Positions 25,170 through 34,855 of a DNA stretch of 64,000 nucleotides are shown here, in pieces. The translations under genes and the position numbers were made by a program. The notes under the pieces were generated by a model, which was given only the letters and a program-made list of their open reading frames with translations, did not search any database and had not been told where the DNA came from. Every line of letters begins with the position of its first letter. The stretch's first letter is position 1. Source of the stretch: an uncultured Acetatifactor sp. (GTDB taxonomy: Bacteria; Bacillota; Clostridia; Lachnospirales; Lachnospiraceae); the NCBI GenBank assembly GCA_947629645.1, contig CANREV010000012.1, forward strand, positions 1 to 64,000. Reading direction: 5' to 3'.

Positions 25170-26105
25170 ATGGAGCATATCAAACAGCCGCCGAATATTA
25201 TCATTGTTTTTGAAAAACCAGATTTATATTTCTTTCCCCATTACAGCGATATCGTATTCGCTCCTTTCGGCGTTCCCCAGCCTGGGTTTCGCTATCTAGT
25301 CTATAAGATCCTGTATCTGTTTCATCTTCCCTGCCGCAGTCTGTTCTGGGGATCATGGAAACAGCATATCAAAACTGCCGGAAAGGTCATCCTTTTCGAT
25401 TACGGTTACCAGCGGGGCATGGAACGTTACATCCGCCGCGTCAATCCGGACTGTGACGTCTGCCTCTTTTTCTGGAACCGGGTCAGCCGCTACAATCGGC
25501 GCCATCTGCGCTTTTCGGACAGGGAACGCATTTACTCCACTGCCCCCGATGACTGCAGCCGGTATAGCTTACGATATAACCATATCTTTTACCCGAAGGA
25601 ATTCTTTACCCCCTGGCGCCCTTTCCCGCAGGACCGCCTGTTCTTTTTAGGCGCCGACAAAGGACGCGCCCCCTATATCGCTTCCCTGAAACCGGTTCTG
25701 GAACAGAGCGGGTTAGTCTGCGATATCCGTATTGTATCGGACATGACTTCCCCTGAGTACCGCAGACAATTTCAGGATATTCTAACTTCCCACAGAATGG
25801 ATTACCAGGAGTATCTGCAGGAACTGACCAAGTGCAATGTTCTTCTGGACATCAGCCAGAAGGGGCAAAGCGCCCTGACCATGCGGGTCATGGAAGCTAT
25901 CTATCTCTCCAAAAAACTGATCACAGGAAATCAGAATGTCACTGACTATGATTTTTATGATCCTGACAATATTTATGTACTGCCCAAAAGCGGGCTTCCC
26001 AGCCCGGACGAGATCCGTACCTTTCTGGAAAAACCGTTTCGCCCCTATCCGGAAACCGTCCTGGAACAGTACAGTTTTGAAAACTGGATCGGAGGATTTG
26101 ATTAA
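25170..26105 (+). CDS. putative glycosyltransferase-like protein
   Basis: A 311-residue protein that I recognise only loosely. Its second half resembles the nucleotide-sugar-binding half of GT-B enzymes: LFFLGADKGR near residue 152, a VCDIRIVSD strand, YLQELTKCNVLLDISQKGQ near 222, and MRVMEAIYLSKKLIT near 245, ending with a YDPDNIYVL segment. Related proteins occur in capsule and exopolysaccharide clusters. The start at 25170 has AGGAG 5 nt upstream and a good promoter; the much longer in-frame reading upstream is antisense to the GT2 gene and is rejected. Confidence 0.7.
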   Translation: MEHIKQPPNIIIVFEKPDLYFFPHYSDIVFAPFGVPQPGFRYLVYKILYLFHLPCRSLFWGSWKQHIKTAGKVILFDYGYQRGMERYIRRVNPDCDVCLFFWNRVSRYNRRHLRFSDRERIYSTAPDDCSRYSLRYNHIFYPKEFFTPWRPFPQDRLFFLGADKGRAPYIASLKPVLEQSGLVCDIRIVSDMTSPEYRRQFQDILTSHRMDYQEYLQELTKCNVLLDISQKGQSALTMRVMEAIYLSKKLITGNQNVTDYDFYDPDNIYVLPKSGLPSPDEIRTFLEKPFRPYPETVLEQYSFENWIGGFD

Positions 26106-26145
26106 CCTTCGGTCTGCCGAACATCCATGGCGCACATTACAAACT

Positions 26146-27075
26146 TTATAAAAGACATAGTAACGTCAAAGCCTTTAAGGGGATCCCGAGGTACGGATTG
26201 GACAGCGCCATCTTCCAATGGGACCGGATCTCTTTATGAAGCTGTCCGCGCAGTTCCTCCGCCCGGCTCTGCCCTTTCAGTTTTCTCAGATTGACATAAC
26301 ACCAAAGCATAGTCTTGCAATATTTAAACTCGGCGGCGCGGGTCAATGTGGGCGCTTTTTCCCTGATAAATTCCAGATTGTCTCTGCTGTTATAAAAGCA
26401 GTCCACCATTTTGACCGAAAACGCAGAAGTCGTAATGCTGTTTGCCCTTTTACGATAAAAATAAGTCTCGCAATCTAAAAAGGCAATTTTCTTCATGCGC
26501 TCATAGGCATAAAGGATGAAGCACTCGTCATCATTAATCCTTCCCAAAGGAAAACGTAATTTCTCCAAAACTTCCCTTCTGCAGAGACGGTTCCAGGCAG
26601 CAGAGCCTGTCAGAAGCACATGTTCCATCGCTTCAGACGCGGTTTCCACTCTCTCTTTCTGCAATTTCCCATGTTGGACTGTCTTTTGTCCGTTCTCCTC
26701 TTCCAGTATAACAGCGCAGGCTCCTACGCAGCAGTCCGCCTGATACTTCCGCAATCCTTCATACAGCTTTTCCAATGCGTCCTGCGCCAGCCAGTCATCG
26801 CTGTCCGCGAAGAACAGATATTCTCCCGAAGCCAGATCCATACCGGCGTTCCTGGCCACGGCCTGTCCCGCGTTTTTCTCCTGATGGATCACTCTGACCC
26901 TTGCGTCTTTCGCGGCATACATGTCGCAGATCCCGCCGCAGTTATCAGGGGACGCATCGTCCACCAGAATGATCTCCAGATTCCGATAAGTCTGCGTAAT
27001 GATGCTCTCCAGGCAATCCTCCAGATATTTCTCCACTTTATAAACAGGAATAATAACACTGATCGTTTCGCGCAT
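26146..27075 (-). CDS. glycosyltransferase family 2
   Basis: A 309-residue GT-A glycosyltransferase with ISVIIPVYKVEKYLEDCLE at the start, ILVDDASPDNC near residue 37, ARNAGMDLASG near 77 and the DxD-type FFADSDDWL near 93. It has no clear membrane segment except a hydrophobic tail near 290-309. It follows the flippase gene (54 nt gap) in the order GT4, flippase, GT2 and would add a residue to the repeat unit before export. GGAG precedes the ATG by 9 nt. Confidence 0.9.
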   Translation of the reverse strand: MRETISVIIPVYKVEKYLEDCLESIITQTYRNLEIILVDDASPDNCGGICDMYAAKDARVRVIHQEKNAGQAVARNAGMDLASGEYLFFADSDDWLAQDALEKLYEGLRKYQADCCVGACAVILEEENGQKTVQHGKLQKERVETASEAMEHVLLTGSAAWNRLCRREVLEKLRFPLGRINDDECFILYAYERMKKIAFLDCETYFYRKRANSITTSAFSVKMVDCFYNSRDNLEFIREKAPTLTRAAEFKYCKTMLWCYVNLRKLKGQSRAEELRGQLHKEIRSHWKMALSNPYLGIPLKALTLLCLL

Positions 27076-27129
27076 ATACGACTACTCCTTTTACTCTTTT
27101 ACTTTAACGCCATCCGCAGCAGATATTTT

Positions 27130-28671
27130 CTACCCTTCCAGACCCTGATTTTGTGGCTCCCGATGCAGGATCTGTCGCGCCATGGCGCACATATTTTTCA
27201 GTTTCCAGCTGCGGCAATACAACAAAAGATCTGCCCCCAACGTCAGAACCACGCTCAAAACGCCGATCAGGAGAAAACTTCCCAGGCCTTTCTTGTAAAC
27301 GCCGATGGTCAGCCGGTAAAGCAATATAGCCTCAAGCGCCGTGACAAAACCGTACTGTGCCAGATCCGCCAGATAAGGAAACGGGGACCGTTTTACGTAT
27401 TCCCGGAAAAAGACTTTCATGCGGCAGCCGATCTGTACCAGATAGGCTGCGGTAGTTCCCGCGGAAATACCCACTACACCGAATTTTTTTACCAGCGACA
27501 AGGACACCGCCAGATTAACCACAGCCGTAGCCACAGCCACATTCCTCTCCTTGTGAAACAGTCCCGTAACCCCCATTACGATCTCTAACGGCAGCCCCAT
27601 CGCCGTGACGAAAAACTGTATTACAATAGCCGCTACAACACTTTGCTCCATCAGATAGCCCCCGTTCAGCCACAGGTCCCTGATAAAAGGTGTAATCAGG
27701 CAGAAAATGCATACGCAGGAAACGGATACCACTTCAAAAAACAGGAATGTGATCTGGCGCAGCGCGCGCACGTCTTTCTCCTTATCGTCCTCCAGAAACA
27801 TATGCCCCAGCGTAGGCTTCAGCGCACCGGAAAGCGCAAGCACCACATTCAGCACAGACTGCGTCACCAAGATATAATTCGCGTACAGTCCCGCCGTCAC
27901 CGTATTGATCATTCCCGAAATGATAATATTATCCGTGGACAACAAAAGCTTTGAGAACAAACGCATGACAAAGATATTTTTGATATTATCGATCACCTTT
28001 CCCACAATCGTCTGTTCCAGGGGTTCCTTCCTGTGCTGTACCAAAAAAGGATATTTTCGGTTGACGTAAGAGGAAATCCACAGATTGCAGGCCGCTTCCA
28101 CCGCAATATTGATTCCTAATGCCAGCGTATAATTTCTGGTGCACTGAAGAATCAGAATCGTTGAGGAATAATTCAGCACATTCATGATCAATGTGACAAT
28201 ACTGACCAGATACTCCCTCTGGTCTGCGATCAGAATCGAACGCTTATAGGACAAAAGATAGGACAACGATGTCCTCACCAGCCACAAAAAGAACACCAGC
28301 CGGATATACCCCAAAGAAAATGTGACCTCTTTCAGGATCAGATGGATAAAGGGCATCACGGACACGCCCAATCCGAAGATCACCAGCGCAAACACGATAT
28401 ACGCTTTCCGGTACAGATTCATCAATCCCGCAATCTGTCGTTTATCCTGCGCTGAAATGGCCGCATAAAGATTATAAACCACCGCAGTTGAAATTCCAAG
28501 CTCTGAGACGGACAGAATGGCTATGACGTTGGAGATCACTCCATTCATACCCACCAACTCCGCTCCCATCAGCAGATTCATGGTTCTCTGGCAGAAAAAT
28601 CCCACCAGGATCAGCACCACCTGACCCAGCACACCAAAAAAACTGTTTTTAAACGCACTCTTTAAACGCAT
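27130..28671 (-). CDS. polysaccharide flippase (Wzx/MATE-like, MVF superfamily)
   Basis: A 513-residue membrane protein with 12-14 hydrophobic segments, of the oligosaccharide flippase family. It should move an undecaprenyl-linked repeat unit across the membrane. FGVLGQVVLILVGFFCQRTMNLLMGAELVG at the N-terminus has the usual basic-residue entry, and LSELGISTAVVYNLYA-type text follows. Its start lies within the end of the upstream GT4 gene (10-base overlap), so translation is coupled. A polymerase (Wzy) is not obvious nearby. This is a separate export route from the Pel-type one at 34.8 kb. Confidence 0.9.
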   Translation of the reverse strand: MRLKSAFKNSFFGVLGQVVLILVGFFCQRTMNLLMGAELVGMNGVISNVIAILSVSELGISTAVVYNLYAAISAQDKRQIAGLMNLYRKAYIVFALVIFGLGVSVMPFIHLILKEVTFSLGYIRLVFFLWLVRTSLSYLLSYKRSILIADQREYLVSIVTLIMNVLNYSSTILILQCTRNYTLALGINIAVEAACNLWISSYVNRKYPFLVQHRKEPLEQTIVGKVIDNIKNIFVMRLFSKLLLSTDNIIISGMINTVTAGLYANYILVTQSVLNVVLALSGALKPTLGHMFLEDDKEKDVRALRQITFLFFEVVSVSCVCIFCLITPFIRDLWLNGGYLMEQSVVAAIVIQFFVTAMGLPLEIVMGVTGLFHKERNVAVATAVVNLAVSLSLVKKFGVVGISAGTTAAYLVQIGCRMKVFFREYVKRSPFPYLADLAQYGFVTALEAILLYRLTIGVYKKGLGSFLLIGVLSVVLTLGADLLLYCRSWKLKNMCAMARQILHREPQNQGLEG

Positions 28672-29747
28672 AAACTGTCAATAACCTCATTCCAACTATT
28701 CAGAATTGTCTGCAAATCAAATTTCTCCAAATCCAAAGAAGCATTTTGGGAAAACTGTTTTCTGAGCGGTTCCTCTTTTGCCAGTTTTACGATTTTCTCC
28801 GCCATTTCCCCGCAGTCGAACGGTTTTATCAAATAGCCGTTTACGCCATCTCTGATGATTTCACCCGGACCGGTGCTGATATCGAAACTGACGCAGGGCA
28901 GACCGTGGCTTTTAGCTTCCAGCTGACACATAGGCAAACCTTCCCAGCGCGAGGTAAGGACATGTATCCGCGCCATTTCGTAATATTCCCACAGGTCACT
29001 GACATTTCCCAGTAACACCAATCTGTCCTGAAGGCCATGTTCCAGGATATAGGTTTCAAGCCACTCTCTTTCTTCCCCGTCTCCCGCTACCAGCCACTTC
29101 CATTCAGGAAGTTCCGTCAACACTCTTTTTGCCGTATCGGCAAGATAATCGACACCTTTTCTCTCTATCAGTCTACCCACCCAAAATATATAATTTCCCT
29201 TGGGGACATTTTTTTCACGCTTCTCACAAACTGCCGGATTATAGATGGTCTTTATGGCTCTGCTTCGGTGCTGATATCTCTCATAACAACTTTGATTTTC
29301 CCTGTTGAGCGTGACACAATAATCCGCCCGGCTGGCTCCTATTTTCAAGATGATCCTGCGGTAAAGGCTTTTCTGTTCATAATAGTAACTGAAATGTCCC
29401 CATGAGATCACTTTCGTTCTGCTTCCCCCGCGAACGGGAAGGGAGAGGATGTCCAGTACAATATCGATATCCACCAGCACATCAATCTTTTGTTCTTTCA
29501 AAAAACGTTTCAGCTTTGGCAGCACTTTTAAATACCCTGCCCCGGGCTGTATCCATTTTTCTCCCAGGTGGTATCGTTTAATCCTGGGATCAATGGCAAA
29601 AAAAGGATCCTTTTTTTGTTCTACCAGACTCAAAATCAGTATTTCGTATTTCCCCTGCGCCGCCAACCCATTGGCGATCATAACGGCAACGCTCTCCGTT
29701 CCGCCCTCCCTGGTGATATCGCCGGAGAAAAAACATATCTTCTTCAT
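28662..29747 (-). CDS. glycosyltransferase family 4
   Basis: A 361-residue GT-B glycosyltransferase. GGTESVAVMIANGLAAQG at the N-terminus is the usual glycine-rich acceptor loop; FWVGRLIERKGVDYL near residue 190 begins the donor domain; and the EX7E-type EGLPMCQLEAKSHGLP near 270 binds the donor sugar nucleotide. It is the first gene of the GT4-flippase-GT2 unit. AAGG lies 13 nt before the ATG. Confidence 0.92.
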   Translation of the reverse strand: MKKICFFSGDITREGGTESVAVMIANGLAAQGKYEILILSLVEQKKDPFFAIDPRIKRYHLGEKWIQPGAGYLKVLPKLKRFLKEQKIDVLVDIDIVLDILSLPVRGGSRTKVISWGHFSYYYEQKSLYRRIILKIGASRADYCVTLNRENQSCYERYQHRSRAIKTIYNPAVCEKREKNVPKGNYIFWVGRLIERKGVDYLADTAKRVLTELPEWKWLVAGDGEEREWLETYILEHGLQDRLVLLGNVSDLWEYYEMARIHVLTSRWEGLPMCQLEAKSHGLPCVSFDISTGPGEIIRDGVNGYLIKPFDCGEMAEKIVKLAKEEPLRKQFSQNASLDLEKFDLQTILNSWNEVIDSLCV

Positions 29748-29797
29748 ATGGCGTTCCGCCTTTCTATTTTATTGTGGCATTTTTCCAACCCTGATGA

Positions 29798-29803
29798 TAT
29801 AAT
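29798..29803 (+). promoter_or_regulatory. extended -10 promoter of the DUF4832 gene
   Basis: TGATATAAT, an extended -10 element, ends at 29803, 35 nt before the start. No consensus -35 is visible. Confidence 0.5.
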
Positions 29804-29837
29804 CATGACAACGGCTGTATTGTCGAAAGGAGCTCTT

Positions 29838-31226
29838 ATGAACAAAGCGATTGCTGCCGCCGTCCTGATCTTCTCGTTTCTGGCGGAAAATATTCAATAT
29901 ATCAATGAATATCCGTTTACCTACACCCCTGTGCTGTATCTTGAAAGCACAGCTTATCTGGACAATCCCTATATTGGATTTTACCATATTTACGGATATA
30001 TTTTAAAGGATGAGATTGCTTACGCATCACCAAAGGACGTCCCCTTTGTGCCAGATCCCGAAACCACTCAGACAAAAGAACGGCTGGTGCAGATACAGAT
30101 CAACCTCTGCCGTTTTCAGGAACAGTCTCTTACGGAAACCGCCCTGTCCCAGCTGGATACCATCTTATCCGCATGGTCCGAAACGAATTACAGCCTGCTG
30201 CTGCGTTTCCTCTACGATTGGGACGGCAATGCGCCTAAAACAGAACCGAACGACATCTCTGTAATCCTGCAGCACATGGAACAGCTGGCGCCCGTGTATA
30301 ACAAATACGCCGATCACATTTTTATGATTCACGGGCTCTTCACCGGCAACCACGGCGAAATGCACCATACTCACTTTGACAGTCCGGAAGATCTGAAGCT
30401 GCTTGCCTCAAAACTGGCGGAAACTGCGGATCCTTCCATCTATCTGTCCGTCCGCACCCCCTACCAATGGCGTACCATCACGGGAGCGGACAATTACGAA
30501 GAACTCTCCGCCATGCCGGACAGCCCTTATTTAAACCGATTGGGGCTTTTTAACGATGGCATGTTCGGCACGGAAGCTGACACCGGCACCTATTCCCGTC
30601 CGCGGGCGGAAGAAATCGCATATCAGGACGCCCTCTGCCAGACGGTTCCCAACGGCGGCGAGGCCGTGATCGACAACCCTTACAACGATCTGGATAACGC
30701 TGTGGCAGATATGAAACTGATGCACGTCTCCTACTTAAACAGCGTTCATGATCCTTCCGTCATAAACAAATGGAAAAACACCATATACACCGGTCAGGAT
30801 GTTTTTAACGGCGTCACAGGATTCGAGTATGTCCGAAATCACCTTGGCTACCGTTATGTGCTTCGTTCCTCGTCCATCGTCCGAGACTATATCAACGGAC
30901 AGGTCAAACTGCGCGTTGCCATTGAAAATGTTGGTTTTTCCAAAAGTTACCGTCCTTTTTCGTTCTGCCTGACCTTGCGAAACACCCGGACGCAGGAAAC
31001 TTTTTCCATCCCTCTGAAAGAGGATTCCACATGCCTTGTCAGCGGGGAAACCGCCTCGTTGGAAGTTCCTCTCGCAATGGAAAACTATCCGGCCGGAACT
31101 TACGAGCTGTATTGGCAGACTCTGGACGAAACCTTTGGCGAACCTATCCGTTACGGAAATAATCTGACTCTGACGGACCTTGGTTATCTGCTGGGCAGCT
31201 TACGGATCAAAACTTCCCAGGAATAG
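29838..31226 (+). CDS. DUF4832 family secreted/surface protein, paralogue A
   Basis: A 462-residue protein with an N-terminal hydrophobic segment (residues 3-17) that could be a short signal or anchor. The body resembles a TIM-barrel glycosidase-like fold of the DUF4874/DUF4832 type: LVQIQINLCRF, LLLRFLYDWDG, HIFMIHGLFTGNHGEMHHTHF with the characteristic G-x-x-G-E-M-H, and GLFNDGMFG. The last 110 residues form a beta-sandwich. Such proteins occur with polysaccharide genes and may cleave or bind the polymer; no activity is established. AAAGGAG lies 7 nt before the ATG. It meets its paralogue tail to tail with a 27-base overlap. Confidence 0.78.
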   Translation: MNKAIAAAVLIFSFLAENIQYINEYPFTYTPVLYLESTAYLDNPYIGFYHIYGYILKDEIAYASPKDVPFVPDPETTQTKERLVQIQINLCRFQEQSLTETALSQLDTILSAWSETNYSLLLRFLYDWDGNAPKTEPNDISVILQHMEQLAPVYNKYADHIFMIHGLFTGNHGEMHHTHFDSPEDLKLLASKLAETADPSIYLSVRTPYQWRTITGADNYEELSAMPDSPYLNRLGLFNDGMFGTEADTGTYSRPRAEEIAYQDALCQTVPNGGEAVIDNPYNDLDNAVADMKLMHVSYLNSVHDPSVINKWKNTIYTGQDVFNGVTGFEYVRNHLGYRYVLRSSSIVRDYINGQVKLRVAIENVGFSKSYRPFSFCLTLRNTRTQETFSIPLKEDSTCLVSGETASLEVPLAMENYPAGTYELYWQTLDETFGEPIRYGNNLTLTDLGYLLGSLRIKTSQE

Positions 31227-32462
31227 CCGCTCCTTTGCTCCCTCATTGGCGAACCGGACCGTTTTAAGATCTCTGACACGCTTAAGCCCCGCGTAAAGAC
31301 GCACGCCGCTTTGTATCCCTTTCTCCTCCAGAGGGATATGAAGCATCAGGCTTTTTCCTGCTTCCAGCCGCCCCAGATCACAGTTTAGGGGAATTTCCCG
31401 CTCCCTGTCATCTTCTTCTATAAAAAGCAGGAACAGGATCTCCTCCGCAAAACAGGCAAATCCCCGATTGGCAATCTTTGCGCTCAGACAGATTTTCTTT
31501 CCCTTTCTCTCACAAGAAACCTTTTCCACCACAAACCGATAGCCCATATGAGCTTCGATATAATCATATAAACTGACATCTGGACGGTATAACGTATCTT
31601 TCCATTCCTGAAGCCTGCTCTGCTCGTGCACGCAGTTAAGATAGCTGACATGAAGTCTGCAAAGACGCTCCACAGTCTCCGAAGGCGTGATGCCTTCCTC
31701 GCCGTTTAACGCTTCTCCGCCAAAAGGCACTTTCCCCGCCAATTCTTCCATAAACGCCATTTCTTCGTCCGGAAGCCAGGATTTGCGCCATCCGGCGTCT
31801 TTTCTATTCTGCGTGCCGAAAGTCCCTAAGTGCGTTGGCGAGGCGAAAATAGCATCGTCAAAACAGCCTATCAGATTTTCTTCCACGCTTCCCTCCGGCT
31901 GCGTGATCCGGTACTGCACCGGCTTTCTCACCGCGAAACGGATCTTTCTCTGCGTCTGGGTCAGAAACGTCTCTGTAAGCTGCTGCAGATATTTTTCCGA
32001 CAGGAATTTGGAGGTGTGCATCTCCCCCCAGCTTCCTACCAGTTGTCCCTGAAAGACGAGAATATGGCTGCTGTGGCGTATCAGGACAGGCGCAAGCTGT
32101 TCGATGTGCCGAAGTACCTGAGAAAAAAGCGAAGGTTCCCGCTCCATCCCTTTCCCTTCCGTGTCGTAGGCGATCCTCAGAATGATATCCTTTCCGCCAT
32201 CGGCAAAAGACTGCAGGATCTCATCTATCAAGACCAAGGATTCTTCCCCCATATCACTCTCTCTGCAGGAACCGATATCGATCAGCACCAGCGCCAGCGC
32301 TTCCTCCGGATACAAAACGGGCGGAAGGCTGCAGCCGCTTAGATCTCCCAAAACATATGTATAAATGCGATACCATCCTCTTCCGCAATTCACCACATTT
32401 CCCGCAATCTCACGAAGCTCATTTTTGTGAAAGCAGTATTTCTTCTTAGAAAAAAATGTCAT
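31200..32462 (-). CDS. DUF4832 family protein, paralogue B
   Basis: A 420-residue relative of the gene at 29838. Matching blocks are DIILRIAYDTEGKG, ILVFQGQLVGSWGEMHTSKF (the G-x-x-x-x-W-G-E-M-H core), CFDDAIFASPTHLGTFG, and RLHVSYLNCVHEQS. Unlike paralogue A it has no N-terminal hydrophobic segment, so it may act in the cytosol or be exported in another way. Its start overlaps the upstream GT2 gene by 17 bases, which places it as the last gene of the long operon that begins with the Pel-type genes. Function unknown. Confidence 0.75.
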   Translation of the reverse strand: MTFFSKKKYCFHKNELREIAGNVVNCGRGWYRIYTYVLGDLSGCSLPPVLYPEEALALVLIDIGSCRESDMGEESLVLIDEILQSFADGGKDIILRIAYDTEGKGMEREPSLFSQVLRHIEQLAPVLIRHSSHILVFQGQLVGSWGEMHTSKFLSEKYLQQLTETFLTQTQRKIRFAVRKPVQYRITQPEGSVEENLIGCFDDAIFASPTHLGTFGTQNRKDAGWRKSWLPDEEMAFMEELAGKVPFGGEALNGEEGITPSETVERLCRLHVSYLNCVHEQSRLQEWKDTLYRPDVSLYDYIEAHMGYRFVVEKVSCERKGKKICLSAKIANRGFACFAEEILFLLFIEEDDREREIPLNCDLGRLEAGKSLMLHIPLEEKGIQSGVRLYAGLKRVRDLKTVRFANEGAKERLFLGSFDP

Positions 32463-33237
32463 CCTCTGCCTCTCCCATTCCGATATGCAGCACCTTGATC
32501 CGATACAGCACCGCCAATATGGAAAATATCATACGGAACATATAGACGAAGGGTTTAAGGCCGGAATGCATGCTGACCCCATAACCCCTGTTGTGCATTA
32601 TCGCCGGTATTTCCACCACCCGATACCCCAAAAGCAGCATCTGGATCAACATATTGGCATCGGGATATTTATTGTCAAAATTTCCAAACCTGGAATAGTA
32701 CAGCGCCGCCCGGCAGCTTAACCCCTGGAGCCCTGTAGTAGGATCCTGTATTTTGCGTCCGGTGGCAGCTTTGATACAGAAGCGGAACAAAGCGTAAGCA
32801 GCCTTTTTGGAGGACGATACGGCAAAATCCCCGCTTCCTTCCATGAAACGGGAACCCAGCACAATATCAGGGCATCGGCCATCCTCCCCGGGCGTCTTAA
32901 GCTTATCATAGATGAAGGGAATATTGCAGACATCATGTTGTCCGTCCGCATCCATCTGGATGATATACTTATATTTTCTCCGGATCGCATATTTATACCC
33001 CAGCTGGATCGCGCTGCCATATCCCAGATTAAACACATTGGTCACCAGCGTATAACCGTGTTTCTTTACGATCCAGTTGGTGGAGTCCGAAGACGCGTCA
33101 TTCATCACCAGTACATCCGCGATCTTGGCGATCTCCGGCGATGAGAGTTTTCTCAGGACGCTTTCGATATTTCGTTCTTCATTGTATGCCGGTATAATGA
33201 TCAGCAAGTCCTTCTGTTGTCCGTATTTCACATCCAT
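32446..33237 (-). CDS. glycosyltransferase family 2 (dolichyl-phosphate-mannose-synthase type)
   Basis: A 263-residue GT2 enzyme of the DPM1/UppP-sugar-synthase type, which loads a sugar onto a polyprenyl phosphate at the inner membrane face. It shows IIIPAYNEERNIESVL, VMNDASSDST, NLGYGSAIQLGYKYA and QMDADGQHD, the catalytic DxD, near residue 96. The C-terminal 40 residues are hydrophobic. The sugar it loads could be used by the GT-C-like protein at 39629, which would need a lipid-linked donor. A DUF2304 protein, a frequent partner of such enzymes, lies two genes upstream. Confidence 0.9.
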   Translation of the reverse strand: MDVKYGQQKDLLIIIPAYNEERNIESVLRKLSSPEIAKIADVLVMNDASSDSTNWIVKKHGYTLVTNVFNLGYGSAIQLGYKYAIRRKYKYIIQMDADGQHDVCNIPFIYDKLKTPGEDGRCPDIVLGSRFMEGSGDFAVSSSKKAAYALFRFCIKAATGRKIQDPTTGLQGLSCRAALYYSRFGNFDNKYPDANMLIQMLLLGYRVVEIPAIMHNRGYGVSMHSGLKPFVYMFRMIFSILAVLYRIKVLHIGMGEAEDDIFF

Positions 33238-33246
33238 CTCTCCCTT

Positions 33247-34455
33247 TTAGTTGCTGTCCAGCAATCCCGTTAAAAGCCTGATATCTTCCTCATACGCAAT
33301 CTTTTTACAGGCGGCCGCCCGACCCAGTCGCTCCCGCAGCTTCCCGTCCTGCAAAAGCTTTACAATAGCTTCCTTTACATCCCCAGGCGACAATTTGCAA
33401 AGGAGGCCGTCCTCGCCATGAATGATCTGTTCCCTGTTGCCGGTGCAATCCGATGCCACAATGGCGCAGCCGATGACCTGCGCTTCCTGAACGGCAATGC
33501 TTTTCCCCTCAAATCCGGTGGCATGGACGTACAAATCCGTCTGTTTATAATAGGGGAAAGGATTCTCCACAGCCCCCATCAGAATAAAATCCTCTTCCAG
33601 ACCCCATTCTTCAATCTTTTTTTCCAAAGCGCGGCGTTCCTCTCCTTCTCCCAGCACATACCATCTCGCCCTGCAGCCGCTCTCTTTCAAAAGTTTCATA
33701 GCTTCAATGGCAACGGGATAGGCCTTCTGTTTCGTAAGCCTGCCTACCGTCAGAATGCGAAATCCCTGATAACCATCCTGAAATCCTCCTTCCAGGGACG
33801 CTTTTTCAAGAATCTCACTGCGGTTTATCATATTGTGGAATATCTGCGTTCTGGGAGCGCATTCAGGGTACACTTCCAGAAACTTTTCCCGAATCTCCTC
33901 CGCAATGGGAAACAGCGCGTCAAATTTCAGATAACAGTCTTTGTCAAGTTTTCTTGTATAACCCGCCTGACTGTAATCTATATGGATAAAAGCCGCTTTC
34001 TTCTTCGCTTTCACATGATCCGCCACATAATATGCAGCGCCGCCTTCTATAAATGCTACCGCCAGATCATATTGTGCCTCTATCCTCAGCCCGCCGTCCG
34101 AAAGCACCCTCCAAAGCAGCTTGTCAATCTGCACTCTGCGCCGCAGCAGCATCGACTTTAAATTTCCGCACAGATAGGGAAATAACCGCAGCAGAGATGC
34201 CCGATGAAACAGCGCTTTCGCCACCGTTTCCGCCATATGCACACGTCCTCTGGCGGAGTGCACGGAGCAGCTGTTAAATCGCTTGTTCAGCAGGCGGACC
34301 GTCTTAGGTAATTTCGATACCAGCTCCCCCTGTCCCATCAGCACATACAAATCGATATCGCAAAAATCCTGCAGCTTTTTTAGCAGCTCTATCAGCGCTG
34401 TCTCCGCTCCCGCCAGCCCCAAGGTATTCATTACAACAAGAACACGTTTATTCAT
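33247..34455 (-). CDS. glycosyltransferase family 4
   Basis: A 402-residue GT-B glycosyltransferase. LGLAGAETALIELLKKL at the N-terminus is the acceptor-side loop, ILTVGRLTKQKAYPVAIEAM near residue 245 opens the donor domain, and EGKSIAVQEAQ near 320 is the EX7E-type motif. The start at 34455 is chosen because AAGGAGG lies 9 nt upstream; the longer reading to 34503 has no such site. It overlaps the end of the DUF2304 gene by 8 bases, so the two are coupled. Confidence 0.9.
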   Translation of the reverse strand: MNKRVLVVMNTLGLAGAETALIELLKKLQDFCDIDLYVLMGQGELVSKLPKTVRLLNKRFNSCSVHSARGRVHMAETVAKALFHRASLLRLFPYLCGNLKSMLLRRRVQIDKLLWRVLSDGGLRIEAQYDLAVAFIEGGAAYYVADHVKAKKKAAFIHIDYSQAGYTRKLDKDCYLKFDALFPIAEEIREKFLEVYPECAPRTQIFHNMINRSEILEKASLEGGFQDGYQGFRILTVGRLTKQKAYPVAIEAMKLLKESGCRARWYVLGEGEERRALEKKIEEWGLEEDFILMGAVENPFPYYKQTDLYVHATGFEGKSIAVQEAQVIGCAIVASDCTGNREQIIHGEDGLLCKLSPGDVKEAIVKLLQDGKLRERLGRAAACKKIAYEEDIRLLTGLLDSN

Positions 34456-34837
34456 GGGCGTCCGCCTCCTTGTGGGAGGCAAGTTCCTGAAGAATGCTTT
34501 CATTCTCCTGATTCAGCAAGGAAACGTGCATCGCAAGCTCCTGATTTTTCATGATAAGAATGGAAATTGCCAGACTGAACCCAAACAGACTAAGCACCAG
34601 CACCCCTCCTAAGAAGATGATTACACCAAATACTACGGCAGGCTTTTGCCCCGCGTTCAGCAGGACAATACCGGCAACCAGCAGGCAAAGCGCGGCAACA
34701 CCCCAGATCATGCCGAAATTCTCCGTCATCTTATGTCTCGCATAAGCAAGAAAGCTCCATATCATAAGCAGTATACTCAGCACGATCATCACAATACCCG
34801 CTATTTTCGCTATTTCCATCATTTTCATTGCCCCCAT
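34448..34837 (-). CDS. DUF2304-like small membrane protein
   Basis: A 129-residue membrane protein with three hydrophobic segments (about residues 7-25, 41-60 and 66-93) and a charged C-terminal tail of about 35 residues that could form a coiled coil. This matches DUF2304 proteins, which are encoded next to GT2 enzymes in polysaccharide clusters; their role may be to anchor or regulate the GT2 partner. Several in-frame ATGs crowd the start; 34837 is chosen because AGGAACAG lies just before it, but 34828 is also possible. Confidence 0.65.
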   Translation of the reverse strand: MGAMKMMEIAKIAGIVMIVLSILLMIWSFLAYARHKMTENFGMIWGVAALCLLVAGIVLLNAGQKPAVVFGVIIFLGGVLVLSLFGFSLAISILIMKNQELAMHVSLLNQENESILQELASHKEADAHE

Positions 34838-34855
34838 TCTGTTCCTGCCCAACGT

